Assembly: GCF_003002815.1 (NCBI RefSeq)
Contig: NZ_PVTF01000005.1
Coordinates: 62,001 to 126,000 of the forward strand
Origin: Umezawaea tangerina
GTDB taxonomy: Bacteria; Actinomycetota; Actinomycetes; Mycobacteriales; Pseudonocardiaceae
Length of the DNA: 64,000 nt
Reading direction: 5' to 3'
The stretch's first letter is position 1. Every line of letters begins with the position of its first letter. Under the pieces are notes generated by a model that saw only the letters and a list, made by a program, of their open reading frames with translations, made no database searches and was not told where the DNA came from. Shown one piece after another: positions 26,220 through 35,129 of the stretch. The position numbers were made by a program, and so were the translations under genes.

Positions 26220-26969
26220 ATGCTTTCCGTTGTGTTGAAACGACTTCTGCTCACGCTGGTGGTGATCGCCTCGGCCCTCACCGTGGGCACGGCCGACGCC
26301 GCCACCAACCACACGGTCACCTTCGTCAACCGCTCCGGGCAGACGGTGTGGGTGGGCAGCACGGTCAACGCCGACGGGTCGGTCAACTTCACCACCCTGC
26401 CGACCCTCGCCAACGGGCAGTCGGCGACGGTGACGGTCCCGGAGTCGGCCGAGCCGGGGCACTGGCGGGGCAAGTTCTTCGCCAGGCAGGGCTGCACCGG
26501 CACGTCCGGCCAGAACTTCCACTGCGTCGTCGGCGACTGCGGCGTCCAGGCCAACCGCTGCACCACCGGCGAACAACCCGCCAGCCTCGCCGAGTTCAAC
26601 TTCGACACCCGTGACAGCCTCGCCCCCTGGTACAACGTCAGCTACGTCAACGCCTTCTCGCTGCCGATCACCATCGAGTCCGTGGGCGCGACCATCCCAC
26701 CCGGCTCGAACTCCTGCGCCACGGCGGGGTGCACCACCAACGTCCTGCCCTTCTGCCCGCCGGAGAACCTCCGCTACGGCCCCAACGGCGCCGCGATCAA
26801 CTGCGTCAACCCCAACCGCGACGCCCCGACCAGCTACAGCAACGCCGTCAAGGCCAAGTGCCCCAAGGCCTACGCCTGGTCCAAACAGGACACCGAGCCC
26901 GGTAACCAGACCGTGTTCCAGTGCGCCAACTGCCGCGGCTTCACCGTCACCTTCCACGGCGGCTCCTGA
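26220..26969 (+). CDS. Secreted thaumatin-like protein
   Basis: 249 residues: signal peptide (about 1-27, ending ADA), then a thaumatin/PR-5-like beta sandwich starting HTVTFVNRSGQTVWVGS, with many paired cysteines (about a dozen), LAEFNFD in place of the usual lectin-like strand and a C-terminal DTEPGNQTVFQCANC. Plant homologues bind beta-glucan and are antifungal. The ATG at 26220 has GGAG before it. Likely co-expressed with the expansin-like gene upstream, and followed by a strong terminator. Confidence 0.85.
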   Translation: MLSVVLKRLLLTLVVIASALTVGTADAATNHTVTFVNRSGQTVWVGSTVNADGSVNFTTLPTLANGQSATVTVPESAEPGHWRGKFFARQGCTGTSGQNFHCVVGDCGVQANRCTTGEQPASLAEFNFDTRDSLAPWYNVSYVNAFSLPITIESVGATIPPGSNSCATAGCTTNVLPFCPPENLRYGPNGAAINCVNPNRDAPTSYSNAVKAKCPKAYAWSKQDTEPGNQTVFQCANCRGFTVTFHGGS

Positions 26970-26985
26970 TCGGCGACCAGCACAC

Positions 26986-27030
26986 CGAGCCGGGCTCGCC
27001 GTCCCCTGCGACGACGGCGAGCCCGGCTCG
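26986..27030. terminator. Strong bidirectional terminator hairpin
   Basis: Perfect 18-bp stem (left arm 26986-27003, right arm 27013-27030, starting CGAGCCGGGC) with a 9-base loop, between the thaumatin-like gene and the convergent SDR gene. Confidence 0.85.
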
Positions 27031-27063
27031 ACCACGTTCCCCGGTCGTCACGTCCGTGCGTCG

Positions 27064-27942
27064 TCAGTCACCTGCGAGAGGGGCGAGGCGCAGGCCGAGG
27101 TCCCGGACGGCGCGGGCCAGATCCGGCGCGGTGGCACCGCGCGGCGCGGCGGCGGGCCTGCCGTCGCGGCCGATGACCAGCCCGGTCCGGTCGTCGAGCG
27201 AGGGATCGGTGGCCGCGACGATCGACGACCACGCGGCCTCGGCCGGGGTGCCGCCGGTGGTCTTGCGGAACGCGCGCAGGACAAGGGGCCAGAAGGGCCG
27301 CAGCCACGGGGCGACGACTCGGGACGAGCGCATGGTGCCGGTGGTCATGTCGGTGACCGCTCCCCCAGGGTCGGCGGCGAACACCGAGACCCCGGTTCCC
27401 CTCAGCCGTTCCGCCAGGTCGAGGGTGTGGACGAGGTTGGCGAGCTTGGCGCGGCCGTACGCGTGGAGCCCGTAGTAGCCACCGGGGACCTCGGCCGCGT
27501 CGAACCGGCGGGCGCCGATCCGCACGGAGCCGGAGGTGATGTTGACGACGCGGCTGGGCGCGCCGTCCCGCAGACTCGGCAGCAGCAGTTCGGTGAGCAG
27601 GTACGGGGCCAGGTGGTTGAGCACGAAGGTCGCCTCGATCCCCTCCGGGCCGACGCGGCGGTCGTCGAACATCGCGCCCGCGTTGTTGACCAGCACGGTC
27701 AGCCTCCCCTCGGCCGCCACCTGCCCGGCCAGCGCCCGCACGGACGCCAAGGAGACCAGGTCCGCGGCGAGGAACCGGGCCGTCGCACCGGTTCCGGCGG
27801 CGTCGAGCCGTTCCACCGCGCGTTTCCCGCGGTCCGGGTCCCGGCCGACGACGGTCACCTCGTAACCTGCCGCGGCGAGCCCAGCCGCGGTCTCCAGACC
27901 GATGCCGCCGGTGCCCGCGGTCACCACTGCTCGACGGCTCAT
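27064..27942 (-). CDS. Short-chain dehydrogenase/reductase
   Basis: A 292-residue SDR with TAGTGGIGLE (cofactor loop; the usual first Gly-x-x-x-Gly is slightly altered), NNAGAMF, NITSGS and HAYGRAK (catalytic Tyr/Lys). ATG at 27942 has AGGGA before it; a GTG at 27978 overlapping the upstream hydrolase stop is an alternative. It is last in a MarR-hydrolase-SDR operon, so the hydrolase product may be its substrate. Specificity unknown. Confidence 0.87.
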   Translation of the reverse strand: MSRRAVVTAGTGGIGLETAAGLAAAGYEVTVVGRDPDRGKRAVERLDAAGTGATARFLAADLVSLASVRALAGQVAAEGRLTVLVNNAGAMFDDRRVGPEGIEATFVLNHLAPYLLTELLLPSLRDGAPSRVVNITSGSVRIGARRFDAAEVPGGYYGLHAYGRAKLANLVHTLDLAERLRGTGVSVFAADPGGAVTDMTTGTMRSSRVVAPWLRPFWPLVLRAFRKTTGGTPAEAAWSSIVAATDPSLDDRTGLVIGRDGRPAAAPRGATAPDLARAVRDLGLRLAPLAGD

Positions 27943-27974
27943 GTCCCTCGCTTCCCCTGGGTGGTGCGCCGCGG

Positions 27975-28952
27975 TCACAGGCCCTGCAACGCCAGGACGC
28001 GACCGGCGACGGCGCGACGGCTGACGGCCGCCGCGGGGGCGAACGTGTCGAACGCGTGCGGTACCCCTGGGTACTGGACCAGCTCGACCGGGACACCCGC
28101 GCGGCCGAGTCGGTCCGCGTAGCCGATGTCCTCCTCGCGGAAGAGGTCGAGCTGTCCGGTCTCGATGTACGCGGGTGGCAGGCCGCGCAGGTCCGCCGCC
28201 CGTGCGGGCGCGGCGTGACCAGGGGTGTCGGGACCGCCCGCCGACCTGCCCAACAGGCAGGTCCAGCCGGTGAGGTTGTCGGCGGCGGTCCAGGTGGCGA
28301 CGCCGTCGAGGTCAGGGTGGGCGACGGTCGTGCGGTCGTCGAGCATGGGCTGGATCAGGATCTGCGCGGCCGGTGCGGGGCCGCCGCGGTCGCGCGCGAG
28401 CAGCGCGACGCCCGCGGCCAGTCCCCCACCCGCGCTGTCCCCCATGACCGCGATGCGGCTCGGGTCGACGCCGAGACCGGGGGCGTTGGCGACCGCCCAC
28501 CGGAGGGCCGCGTAGCAGTCCCGCACGGGGACCGGGTGCGGGTGCTCGGGTGCCAGCCGGTACCCGACCGACAGCAGCGGCACCCCGGAGAGCCCGGCGT
28601 AGGCGCGGCAGCGCGAGTCGTGGGTGTCGAGGCCGCCCAGGAACATGCCGCCGCCGTGGAGGTGGACGGCCAACGCGGGCGACCGGACCTCCGCGGGCCG
28701 GTACAGGCGCATCGGGATCGCCGCGCCGTCCTCGGCCGGGGCAGCGCACGGCGTCACGACGACGCCGTCCGGAGCCGTCCACAGGGCCGCCTGGGCGGTG
28801 ATGGCCGCGCCGAACAGCTCGCGCCGAGCACGCCAGTCCCCTGGCGCCGGCGGCGGGACGCCCTTCATCGCCTCGCGGACCGGGGCGAGGGCGGCCGCGA
28901 TCTCGGCGTCCAGGGCGACCACCACTCGGTTCCTCCTCGTACCGCTCGTCAT
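27975..28952 (-). CDS. HSL-family alpha/beta hydrolase
   Basis: 325 residues of the hormone-sensitive-lipase family: oxyanion HGGG (HLHGGGMFLGG), nucleophile GDSAGGG, acid in the QLDLFREED region and catalytic His in VPHAFD. It hydrolyses esters in the cytoplasm. ATGA overlap with the MarR stop couples them. The protein is clearly related to the hydrolase at 59225-60175 (shared LDDRTT and PPAYIE-GQLD segments), so the window holds two paralogues. Confidence 0.88.
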   Translation of the reverse strand: MTSGTRRNRVVVALDAEIAAALAPVREAMKGVPPPAPGDWRARRELFGAAITAQAALWTAPDGVVVTPCAAPAEDGAAIPMRLYRPAEVRSPALAVHLHGGGMFLGGLDTHDSRCRAYAGLSGVPLLSVGYRLAPEHPHPVPVRDCYAALRWAVANAPGLGVDPSRIAVMGDSAGGGLAAGVALLARDRGGPAPAAQILIQPMLDDRTTVAHPDLDGVATWTAADNLTGWTCLLGRSAGGPDTPGHAAPARAADLRGLPPAYIETGQLDLFREEDIGYADRLGRAGVPVELVQYPGVPHAFDTFAPAAAVSRRAVAGRVLALQGL

Positions 28953-29398
28953 GCCTGCCGGGGGAACCGGTCCAGGGCCGCGAGCACGGCCCTGGCGAAC
29001 CGGTCCCCGGTGTCCGCGGGCACCGCGTCGGCGATGGCGGCGTCGGCCTCGTCGACCACGGCCTGTCCGACCAGCCGCAACCGCAGGCCCTCGTCGGTCA
29101 CCCGCAACATCGCGGTGCGGCCGCGCCCCGGCTCGGTGACCCGCTCGACCGCTCCCAACTGCTCCAGGAGCCGCAGCGTGCCCTGCACGCTCTGCGGCGT
29201 GACGCCGGCGCGGCGCGCGAGCTCGCTGTAGGAGATGCCGGGCCTGCGGTGCAGGTGTCCCAGCGCCGAGAGGTGGCGAAGGGCGATGCCGTGCTCGCGC
29301 AGACCGTCCTCGACGTGCTCGCGGACCCGCCTGCCGAGTGCCATCACCAGGAACGCCGCGCTCAGCGGCGGCCCGGTGTCCGGAGCGCCGCCGGTCAC
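28949..29398 (-). CDS. MarR-family regulator
   Basis: 149 residues with a winged helix (ALGHLHRRPGISYSELARRAGVTPQSVQGTLRLLEQLGAVER, then the wing GRGRTAMLRVT). First gene of the MarR-hydrolase-SDR operon, GTG start with GAGGAC before it. A nested palindrome in the divergent region before the 29493 gene is the probable autoregulatory site. Ligand may be a substrate or product of the flanking hydrolases. Confidence 0.9.
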   Translation of the reverse strand: MTGGAPDTGPPLSAAFLVMALGRRVREHVEDGLREHGIALRHLSALGHLHRRPGISYSELARRAGVTPQSVQGTLRLLEQLGAVERVTEPGRGRTAMLRVTDEGLRLRLVGQAVVDEADAAIADAVPADTGDRFARAVLAALDRFPRQA

Positions 29399-29431
29399 GT
29401 CCTCGCCCGCAGACCGGGTGTTGTGCTCATG

Positions 29432-29474
29432 AGTTACAGTCTGCCTGAAAGTGAGTTTCAGTCAAGCTGCAACT
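29432..29474. promoter_or_regulatory. Nested palindromic operator of the MarR regulon
   Basis: Two inverted repeats share one axis at 29453: inner CTGAAA and TTTCAG with a 5-base spacer (29445-29461), and outer AGTTACAG / CTGCAACT with one mismatch (29432-29439, 29467-29474). It sits midway between the MarR and alpha/beta-hydrolase starts and probably controls both. Confidence 0.65.
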
Positions 29475-29492
29475 GATCGGGATGGACTGGAC

Positions 29493-30560
29493 ATGGCGAG
29501 CACACCCCGAGTCCCGCTGTCCGTGCGGGCGCAGGGAGCCGTGGTCGGACTGCTGGGCCGACTGCCCGCCGCGGTGCGGGCGCGGATGGCCGGGCCGGAG
29601 ATCGTCGTCGACGACGCGCGACTGGCCGTCGACGCCCGCCTGCTGATCCGGTCGCTGGGAGCCGGGAAGTCGGCGCTCGTGGTCGACGACTCGCCGGAAC
29701 TCTCCCGCGCCGCACTCGACCGCAACGCACCGGTGCTGCGGGCGGGCAGGCGCCCGTCACGGGCCGTGGTGACGTCCGACGTGCGGTTGCGCGGGCCGCA
29801 GGGGCCGCTGGAGGCGACCCTGTACGCACCGACCTCCGCCGGTGGTCGTTCCGGGGCGCTGGTGTTCTTCCACGGCGGGGGCTGGGTGATCGGCAGTCGG
29901 GCCGGGTACGACCACGTGTGCCGGTTCCTCGCCGAGCGCACCGGCCACCGGGTGCTGTCGGTGGACTACCGGCTCGCGCCGGAGGACCCGTTCCCGGCGG
30001 CGGTGGACGACGCGCTCGCCGCCTTCGACGACGCGGTCGCGCGCGCCGACGAGCTCGACGTCGACCCGGACCGGATCGTCGTCGGCGGGGACAGCGCGGG
30101 AGCCACCCTCGCCGCGGTGGCCGCCCGTCGCGCCGCCGACCGCGCCGACGGGCCCGTCCCGACAGGCCAGTGGCTGCTGTACCCGGCCACCGACCTCGCG
30201 GCGCGACACCCGTCGCGCGACCGGTTCGGCCGGGGTTTCCTGCTGACCGACGAGGACGTCGTCTGGTTCCAGGACCACTACGCGCCCTCCGGGGTCGACC
30301 GCACCGACCCGCTCGTGTCGGTGCTCTACGGCACCGTCGCGGCGGCGACCCCGCCCGCCCACCTGGTCACCGCCGGGTTCGACCCGCTGCGCGACGAGGG
30401 CGAGCGGTACGCGGAGAAGCTGCGGGCGGCGGGCGTACCGGTCGAGGCCGTGCGCGAGGCCGACCTGCCGCACGGCTTCCTCCCCTTCGTCCACCTGGGT
30501 CCCCGCTTCGGCGAAGCCGTGACCGCGAGCGCCGAGGCCCTTCGACGGATGCTGGACTGA
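29493..30560 (+). CDS. HSL-family alpha/beta hydrolase
   Basis: 355 residues. An N-terminal helical cap of about 95 residues precedes the alpha/beta hydrolase core with HGGGWVIG, SVDYRLAPEDPFP, GGDSAGATLA (nucleophile Ser) and LPHGFLPF (catalytic His). An ester hydrolase of unknown substrate, divergent from the MarR operon and likely under the same palindrome. ATG 29493 is used; no strong ribosome binding site is visible. Confidence 0.88.
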   Translation: MASTPRVPLSVRAQGAVVGLLGRLPAAVRARMAGPEIVVDDARLAVDARLLIRSLGAGKSALVVDDSPELSRAALDRNAPVLRAGRRPSRAVVTSDVRLRGPQGPLEATLYAPTSAGGRSGALVFFHGGGWVIGSRAGYDHVCRFLAERTGHRVLSVDYRLAPEDPFPAAVDDALAAFDDAVARADELDVDPDRIVVGGDSAGATLAAVAARRAADRADGPVPTGQWLLYPATDLAARHPSRDRFGRGFLLTDEDVVWFQDHYAPSGVDRTDPLVSVLYGTVAAATPPAHLVTAGFDPLRDEGERYAEKLRAAGVPVEAVREADLPHGFLPFVHLGPRFGEAVTASAEALRRMLD

Positions 30561-30572
30561 CCTCCGCCCGCA

Positions 30573-30599
30573 CCGCGCCTCCGCCAGGTCCTGGCGCGG
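30573..30599. terminator. Possible terminator hairpin
   Basis: CCGCGCC and GGCGCGG (7 bp) with an inner CGCCAGG/CCTGGCG element between the convergent hydrolase and SDR-like genes. Confidence 0.45.
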
Positions 30600-30601
30600 G
30601 A

Positions 30602-31225
30602 TCAGCGGCCGCCGAGGGTGACCGCCGTGCCCAGGTGCTCACCGCCGGTCAGCCGGGCGACCAGGAACTCCGCCAGGTCGGCGCGCGGGATGGCACGGGC
30701 CTTGCCGGGGCCGCCGGACGGGATGACCTCGATGCGCCCCGTGGCGGGCTTGTCGGTCAGGACGGCGGGACGGGTGATGACCCAGTCGAGCCCGCTCTCC
30801 CGCACCGCGGCCTCCATGGTCGCCTTGTCCGGCGTGGAGGCGCGCAGGAACGTGGCCACCACGATCCTGACGAGGAACGGCGTGTTCGCGATGCTGTCGC
30901 CCACGCCGACCGACGAGGTGACGACGAGCCTGCGGACGCCGTGGAGCCGCATCGCCGCGATGATCGTCTTCGCCACGCCCGTCTCGAGCGTCGTGCGCTT
31001 GTACGGGGTCTTGCCGCCGACGGTGTCGATCACGGCGTCCTGACCGGCGACGGCGGCCCCCACGACGTCGGCGTCACGGGCGTCACCCGCGTGCACCCGG
31101 ACGCCCGGCACGTCGTAGCCGTCGGCGGTGCGGACGAAGGCGGTGACCTCGTGGCCCGCCTCCACGGCCTTCGCGACGACGGCACGGCCCGTCTTCCCCG
31201 CGGCTCCCACGACAAGGACCTTCAC
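30602..31225 (-). CDS. NAD(P)-binding NmrA/SDR-like protein
   Basis: 207 residues of atypical SDR fold (flavin reductase/NmrA-like): VLVVGAAGKTGRAVVAKAV at the N-terminus, VTSSVGVGDS and DWVITRPAVLTD. GTG start with AGGAGG six bases before it. Divergent from a TetR regulator with two repeated operators in between, so probably the regulated target. Substrate unknown. Confidence 0.87.
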   Translation of the reverse strand: MKVLVVGAAGKTGRAVVAKAVEAGHEVTAFVRTADGYDVPGVRVHAGDARDADVVGAAVAGQDAVIDTVGGKTPYKRTTLETGVAKTIIAAMRLHGVRRLVVTSSVGVGDSIANTPFLVRIVVATFLRASTPDKATMEAAVRESGLDWVITRPAVLTDKPATGRIEVIPSGGPGKARAIPRADLAEFLVARLTGGEHLGTAVTLGGR

Positions 31226-31336
31226 TTCTGCCTCCTGGTTCCGGCGCGGATCCGCGTCCGACAGGCGCCGACCGGGCGCTGATCCGTCCAGCGCCCGACG
31301 ACCGCACAGCGGCCGCCGCTACGCTCCTCCGAGTGC

Positions 31337-31355
31337 GATTGCAGCCTGTGCAATC
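31337..31355. promoter_or_regulatory. TetR operator copy 1
   Basis: Perfect palindrome GATTGCA-GCCTG-TGCAATC (7-bp arms, 5-base spacer) between the divergent NmrA-like and TetR genes. A second copy lies 33 bases on, about three helical turns. Confidence 0.75.
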
Positions 31356-31369
31356 ACCGTAGCACGACT

Positions 31370-31388
31370 GATTGCACACAGTGCAGTC
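31370..31388. promoter_or_regulatory. TetR operator copy 2
   Basis: GATTGCA-CACAG-TGCAGTC, the same site with one mismatch, ending 14 bases before the TetR start, so binding here would block the regulator's own promoter. Confidence 0.7.
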
Positions 31389-31402
31389 GCTATGCTCCGG
31401 CC

Positions 31403-32011
31403 ATGTCGAGATGGCGACCAGACGGAGCCGACCGCCTCCAGGCAGCGGCGTTCGACCTCTTCGACGAGCAGGGGTTCGAGGGCACGACGGTCGCCGAGAT
31501 CGCCCGACGGGCGGGGCTCACCCAGCGGACCTTCTTCAACCACTTCCCCGACAAGCGCGAGGTGCTCTTCAACCTCAGCTCCGCGTTCGAGCGGGAGGTC
31601 GTGGACGGGATAGCGGGCCACCGCGACGGGTCGCCACCGCTCGACGTCGTCGTGGCGGCCCTGCAACTCGCCTCCGACGCGACGTTCGAGGGCCGACGGG
31701 CAGCGGTGACCCGACGCCACAACATCATCCGCGCCAACCCGGACCTGCTGGAGCGCGAGCTCGGCAAGCAGGCCGCGCTCACCGACGCCATCGCCACCGC
31801 GCTGCGGGAGCGAGGCCTCGCCCCCGACACGGCCGTCCTCGCCGCCGGCGCGGGAATGCTGGTCCAGCAGACGGCGGTCCGGAGCTGGATCCTCGCCGAC
31901 GACGGCACCCCGTTGCGCCGCCACCTCTCCGACGCGCTGCGCGCACTGCGGACCACCGTCGCCCCCGCGTCGCCCGACCCCGGACTCCTCCACGGGGGCG
32001 GCGGGAAGTAG
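31403..32011 (+). CDS. TetR-family regulator
   Basis: 202 residues, TetR N-terminal domain (LQAAAFDLFDEQGFEGTTVAEIARRAGLTQRTFFNHFPDKREVLF read across residues 12-56; the TQRTFFNHFPDK form is common in actinomycetes) and a helical ligand domain. Divergent from the NmrA-like reductase, with two matching palindromes in between that it very likely binds as an autorepressor. Confidence 0.9.
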   Translation: MSRWRPDGADRLQAAAFDLFDEQGFEGTTVAEIARRAGLTQRTFFNHFPDKREVLFNLSSAFEREVVDGIAGHRDGSPPLDVVVAALQLASDATFEGRRAAVTRRHNIIRANPDLLERELGKQAALTDAIATALRERGLAPDTAVLAAGAGMLVQQTAVRSWILADDGTPLRRHLSDALRALRTTVAPASPDPGLLHGGGGK

Positions 32012-32116
32012 GGCACTCGACCGCGACGTCCGGCCCAACCCGTCGCGAGATCGCGGGTGCGCGGTCCCACGCCAACGCGGTCACCCGGACGCCCGCGCCC
32101 CGGTGGCGCGGCCGTC

Positions 32117-34873
32117 TCAGGCGAGCGTCGCCAGGAAGGCGAACCCGGCCGAGACGCGGTCCAGCTCGGGGGCGTCGGGCTGGTGCGCGGTGTAGTAGTC
32201 GCGCGCCCGGTGCCACCACCGGCGGGCCTCCTCGTGCGCGCCCATCTCCCGGTAGCACTCGCCGAGGTTCGTCGACACGAACGCGACCGCGCGGACGTCC
32301 CCGCACGCCTCGAACATCCCCACCGCCCGCCTGCCGTGCTCGACGGCTCGGGTGTACTCCCCCGTCAGGTAGTCGACGTGGCAGAGGTTCGCCTCGGCGA
32401 ACGCCTCGGAGTCGAGGTTGCCGTACTCGTGGGCCAGTCCGGCGCTGCGCAGGAGGTGGCGGCGCGAAGCCCCGAGGTCGCCCAGTTTCGCGTGGCAGAA
32501 GCCGATCATGGTGTACGTCCGGACCGCCAGCCTCGGGTCCACCTCCGGACCGATCAGCTCGAGCACCCGCCGCGCGTGCCGCAGTTCGGCGCCGAAGTCG
32601 CCGTCGGACTCGTGCACGCCTCCCATGATGTAGTGCAGCGCGGCCAGTTGGTGGGCGTCGCCCACGCGTTCGGCCAGTGCCATCGCCTCGGGCAACGCGG
32701 CGCGGGCGAGGTCGGGCCGCCGGGCGATGACGGCGGCGCTGGCGAAGTGCCGGTGCGCCATCAGCGTGGCCACCGGGTCGTCCAGCCGCTCGGCGGCGGC
32801 CAGCGCGAGCCTCGCGTCGGCCAGGCTCTCCAGCAGGTGGCCGCGGCGCTTGCGCAGGTCGTTCAGCACGAAGGCCAGCTGCCAGACCCTGGTGTGCAGA
32901 CCGAGTTCCACCGCCAGGCCGACCGCCGCCGAGAGGCACGCGTGCTCGGCGTCGAACCACCGCCAGGCGGCGTCGGCGTCCGCGTGCTGCTGCGGCACGC
33001 ACCCGGCCACGGGCTCGCCGAGCTCGACCAGCTGCTTGACCGGTTCGACCACCCGGTCGGCCAGCGCGACGGTGTGCAGGTAGAAGTCCACGACCCGGTG
33101 CAGCGCCTCGGCGCGCACGGCCTCCGCGAGGCGGCGCCCCGCCTCGTCGGAGGCGAACAGCCGCACCAGGTCGTGCATCCGGTAGCGCCCGTCCGCGGTC
33201 TGCGCCACCAGGTTCGCCGACACCAGCGCGCGCAGCAGCTGCCGGGTCCGTGCGGGCGGCAGGCCCGCCAGCGCCGCGGCGGCGGCGAGCGCGATGTCCG
33301 GTCCCGGTGCGAGGCCGAGCAGGGCGAACAGGTCGGCGGCCGGTGGGGTGAGCATCCGCACGGACCAGGAGAACACCGACCGCAGGCTCAGCCCGGTCTC
33401 GCCGGTGTCCAGCCCGTCGAGGCGGTCCGCCTGGTCGCGCAGCTCCTCGGTGAGCAGGGACAACGGCACCTCGGGGTGGGCACGGGCGCGTGCCGCCACG
33501 ATGCCCAGCGCGAGGGGGAGCCCGGCGCAGTGGCGGACGATCTCGGCCACCGCCTCCGGCTCCGCGGCGACCCGGTCCCGGCCCGCGACGAGGGTGAGCA
33601 GGTCGTTCGCCTCGGCGCCGGACAGCATGTCCAACCCGACCGGTCGAGCACCGTGGGTGGCGACCAGCCCGGTGAGCCGGTGCCTGCTGGTGATCACCAC
33701 CTTGCACTCCCGCGTGCCCGGCAGCAGCGGCGCGACCTGCTCGGTGTCCGCCGCGTTGTCCAGGACGACCAGCACCCGCCGTCCGGCGATGGCACTGCGG
33801 TAGAGCCCGAACCGCGCCTGCGGGTCGCTCGGCACCGCGCTCGTGTCCACGCCCAGCGCCTGCAGGAACCCGAGCGCGGCGACGCTCGCCCGCACCGGCT
33901 CACCGGACGGGTCGAACCCGCGCAGGTCCGCGTAAAGCTGGCCGTCGGGGAACGCGTCCGCGTTGTGCGCCGCCCACCGCAGCGCCAGCCACGTCTTGCC
34001 GACACCGCCGATGCCGCTGACCGCGACCACGTCACCCGTGTCCGGTTCCGCGTCCAGCGCCGCCAGCAGGTCGACACGACCGGCGAACGACCGCGGCGCG
34101 GCGGGGAGCTGGCGTGGCACGGCCCGGGCCGGTGCCACGGGTTCGGCGCCCAGGACCTCCCGTTGCAGCTGTTGCAGCGCCACGCCGGGGTCCGCCCCCA
34201 GCTCCTCGACGAGCAGCCGCCGGATCCTCTCGTACTCCCGCAGCGCGTCACCCTGCCTGCCCGCGCGGTGGTGCGCGAGGACGAGCTGGCCCGCCACGCG
34301 TTCGTCCAGGGGGTGCTCCGCCGCCAGCCCGGACAGCTCGGCGACGAGCCCGACGTGGTCGTCGCCGCGCAGCCGGATGTCGACCAGGTCGAGCCGGGCG
34401 GCGAGCCTACGTCCCTCGAAGGCGTCGCGCAGCCCGGCGATCCACTCCGTGTCCAGACCCGCGAACGCCGGGCCCGTCCACAGCGCGAGCGCCTCGGTCA
34501 GCAACGCGGCCGCGTGCCGGTCGTCCGGCGCCGACACGGCTTCGGCGTGCAGGGCGCGGAAGCGGTGCAGGTCGATCGTCGCGGGATCCGCCGTGAGCTG
34601 GTACCCACCCGGCCGCTGCACGATGGCCACCCCGTCCACACCGGACAGCGCCACGCGGATCCGGGAGAGGTAGCTGTACAGGGCCTCGCGCGGAAGTCGC
34701 GGCGGATCCTCACCCCACACCCGGTGGGCCAGCGTGTCGGTCGACACGACCTGGTTCACGTCGACGAGCAGCGCCACCAGCACGCACCGCTGCCGGTGCC
34801 GGGTGATCTCGACCTCCCGCCCCGCCACCACGACCCGGAACCCACCGAGCAACCGGAACGACAAATCCCCCAT
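32117..34873 (-). CDS. AfsR/SARP-family regulator with NB-ARC and TPR domains
   Basis: 918 residues in the AfsR order: N-terminal OmpR-type winged helix (FRLLGGFRVVVAGREVEI to VQRPGGYQL, 1-95), BTAD domain (to about 245, ending LQQLQREVLG), NB-ARC ATPase with P-loop SGIGGVGKTWLAL near 295 and Walker B VLVVLDNA, then TPR repeats to the C-terminus. It is a transcriptional activator of the kind that controls antibiotic genes or development. The ATG at 34873 starts the protein directly at the winged helix. No biosynthetic cluster is adjacent; whether it controls the GTPase cluster upstream on the same strand is unknown. Confidence 0.92.
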   Translation of the reverse strand: MGDLSFRLLGGFRVVVAGREVEITRHRQRCVLVALLVDVNQVVSTDTLAHRVWGEDPPRLPREALYSYLSRIRVALSGVDGVAIVQRPGGYQLTADPATIDLHRFRALHAEAVSAPDDRHAAALLTEALALWTGPAFAGLDTEWIAGLRDAFEGRRLAARLDLVDIRLRGDDHVGLVAELSGLAAEHPLDERVAGQLVLAHHRAGRQGDALREYERIRRLLVEELGADPGVALQQLQREVLGAEPVAPARAVPRQLPAAPRSFAGRVDLLAALDAEPDTGDVVAVSGIGGVGKTWLALRWAAHNADAFPDGQLYADLRGFDPSGEPVRASVAALGFLQALGVDTSAVPSDPQARFGLYRSAIAGRRVLVVLDNAADTEQVAPLLPGTRECKVVITSRHRLTGLVATHGARPVGLDMLSGAEANDLLTLVAGRDRVAAEPEAVAEIVRHCAGLPLALGIVAARARAHPEVPLSLLTEELRDQADRLDGLDTGETGLSLRSVFSWSVRMLTPPAADLFALLGLAPGPDIALAAAAALAGLPPARTRQLLRALVSANLVAQTADGRYRMHDLVRLFASDEAGRRLAEAVRAEALHRVVDFYLHTVALADRVVEPVKQLVELGEPVAGCVPQQHADADAAWRWFDAEHACLSAAVGLAVELGLHTRVWQLAFVLNDLRKRRGHLLESLADARLALAAAERLDDPVATLMAHRHFASAAVIARRPDLARAALPEAMALAERVGDAHQLAALHYIMGGVHESDGDFGAELRHARRVLELIGPEVDPRLAVRTYTMIGFCHAKLGDLGASRRHLLRSAGLAHEYGNLDSEAFAEANLCHVDYLTGEYTRAVEHGRRAVGMFEACGDVRAVAFVSTNLGECYREMGAHEEARRWWHRARDYYTAHQPDAPELDRVSAGFAFLATLA

Positions 34874-34948
34874 ATCCCCATTTCCCTCGGAGAACACCGG
34901 GCGAGGTCGGCGCACGCCCAACGCGACACCATAGGCCGGCGACGACCT

Positions 34949-35065
34949 CTACGGACGCGGGTTGGGCGAGTGGTTGTCAGCGTCGATGTAGTACACCCAG
35001 GTGTCGAGGATCAGCCCGGTGGTGATGATCGACCATGTTTCCTCGGCGATCTGACGGGCCTGACA
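34949..35065 (-). pseudogene. Possible gene fragment
   Basis: A 38-codon minus-strand frame with stops on both sides encodes protein-like sequence (QIAEETWSIITTG, LILDTWVYYIDADNHSPN) but has no start. It looks like the C-terminal remnant of a lost gene at the left edge of the GTPase cluster; it could also be chance. The rest of 34874-35129 shows nothing. Confidence 0.25.
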
Positions 35066-35129
35066 CTACCCAGGCGACTCGCCGGGTTCGATGCGCCCGC
35101 CCTGCGACTCCCCTCGTCGCTTTCGTTCT

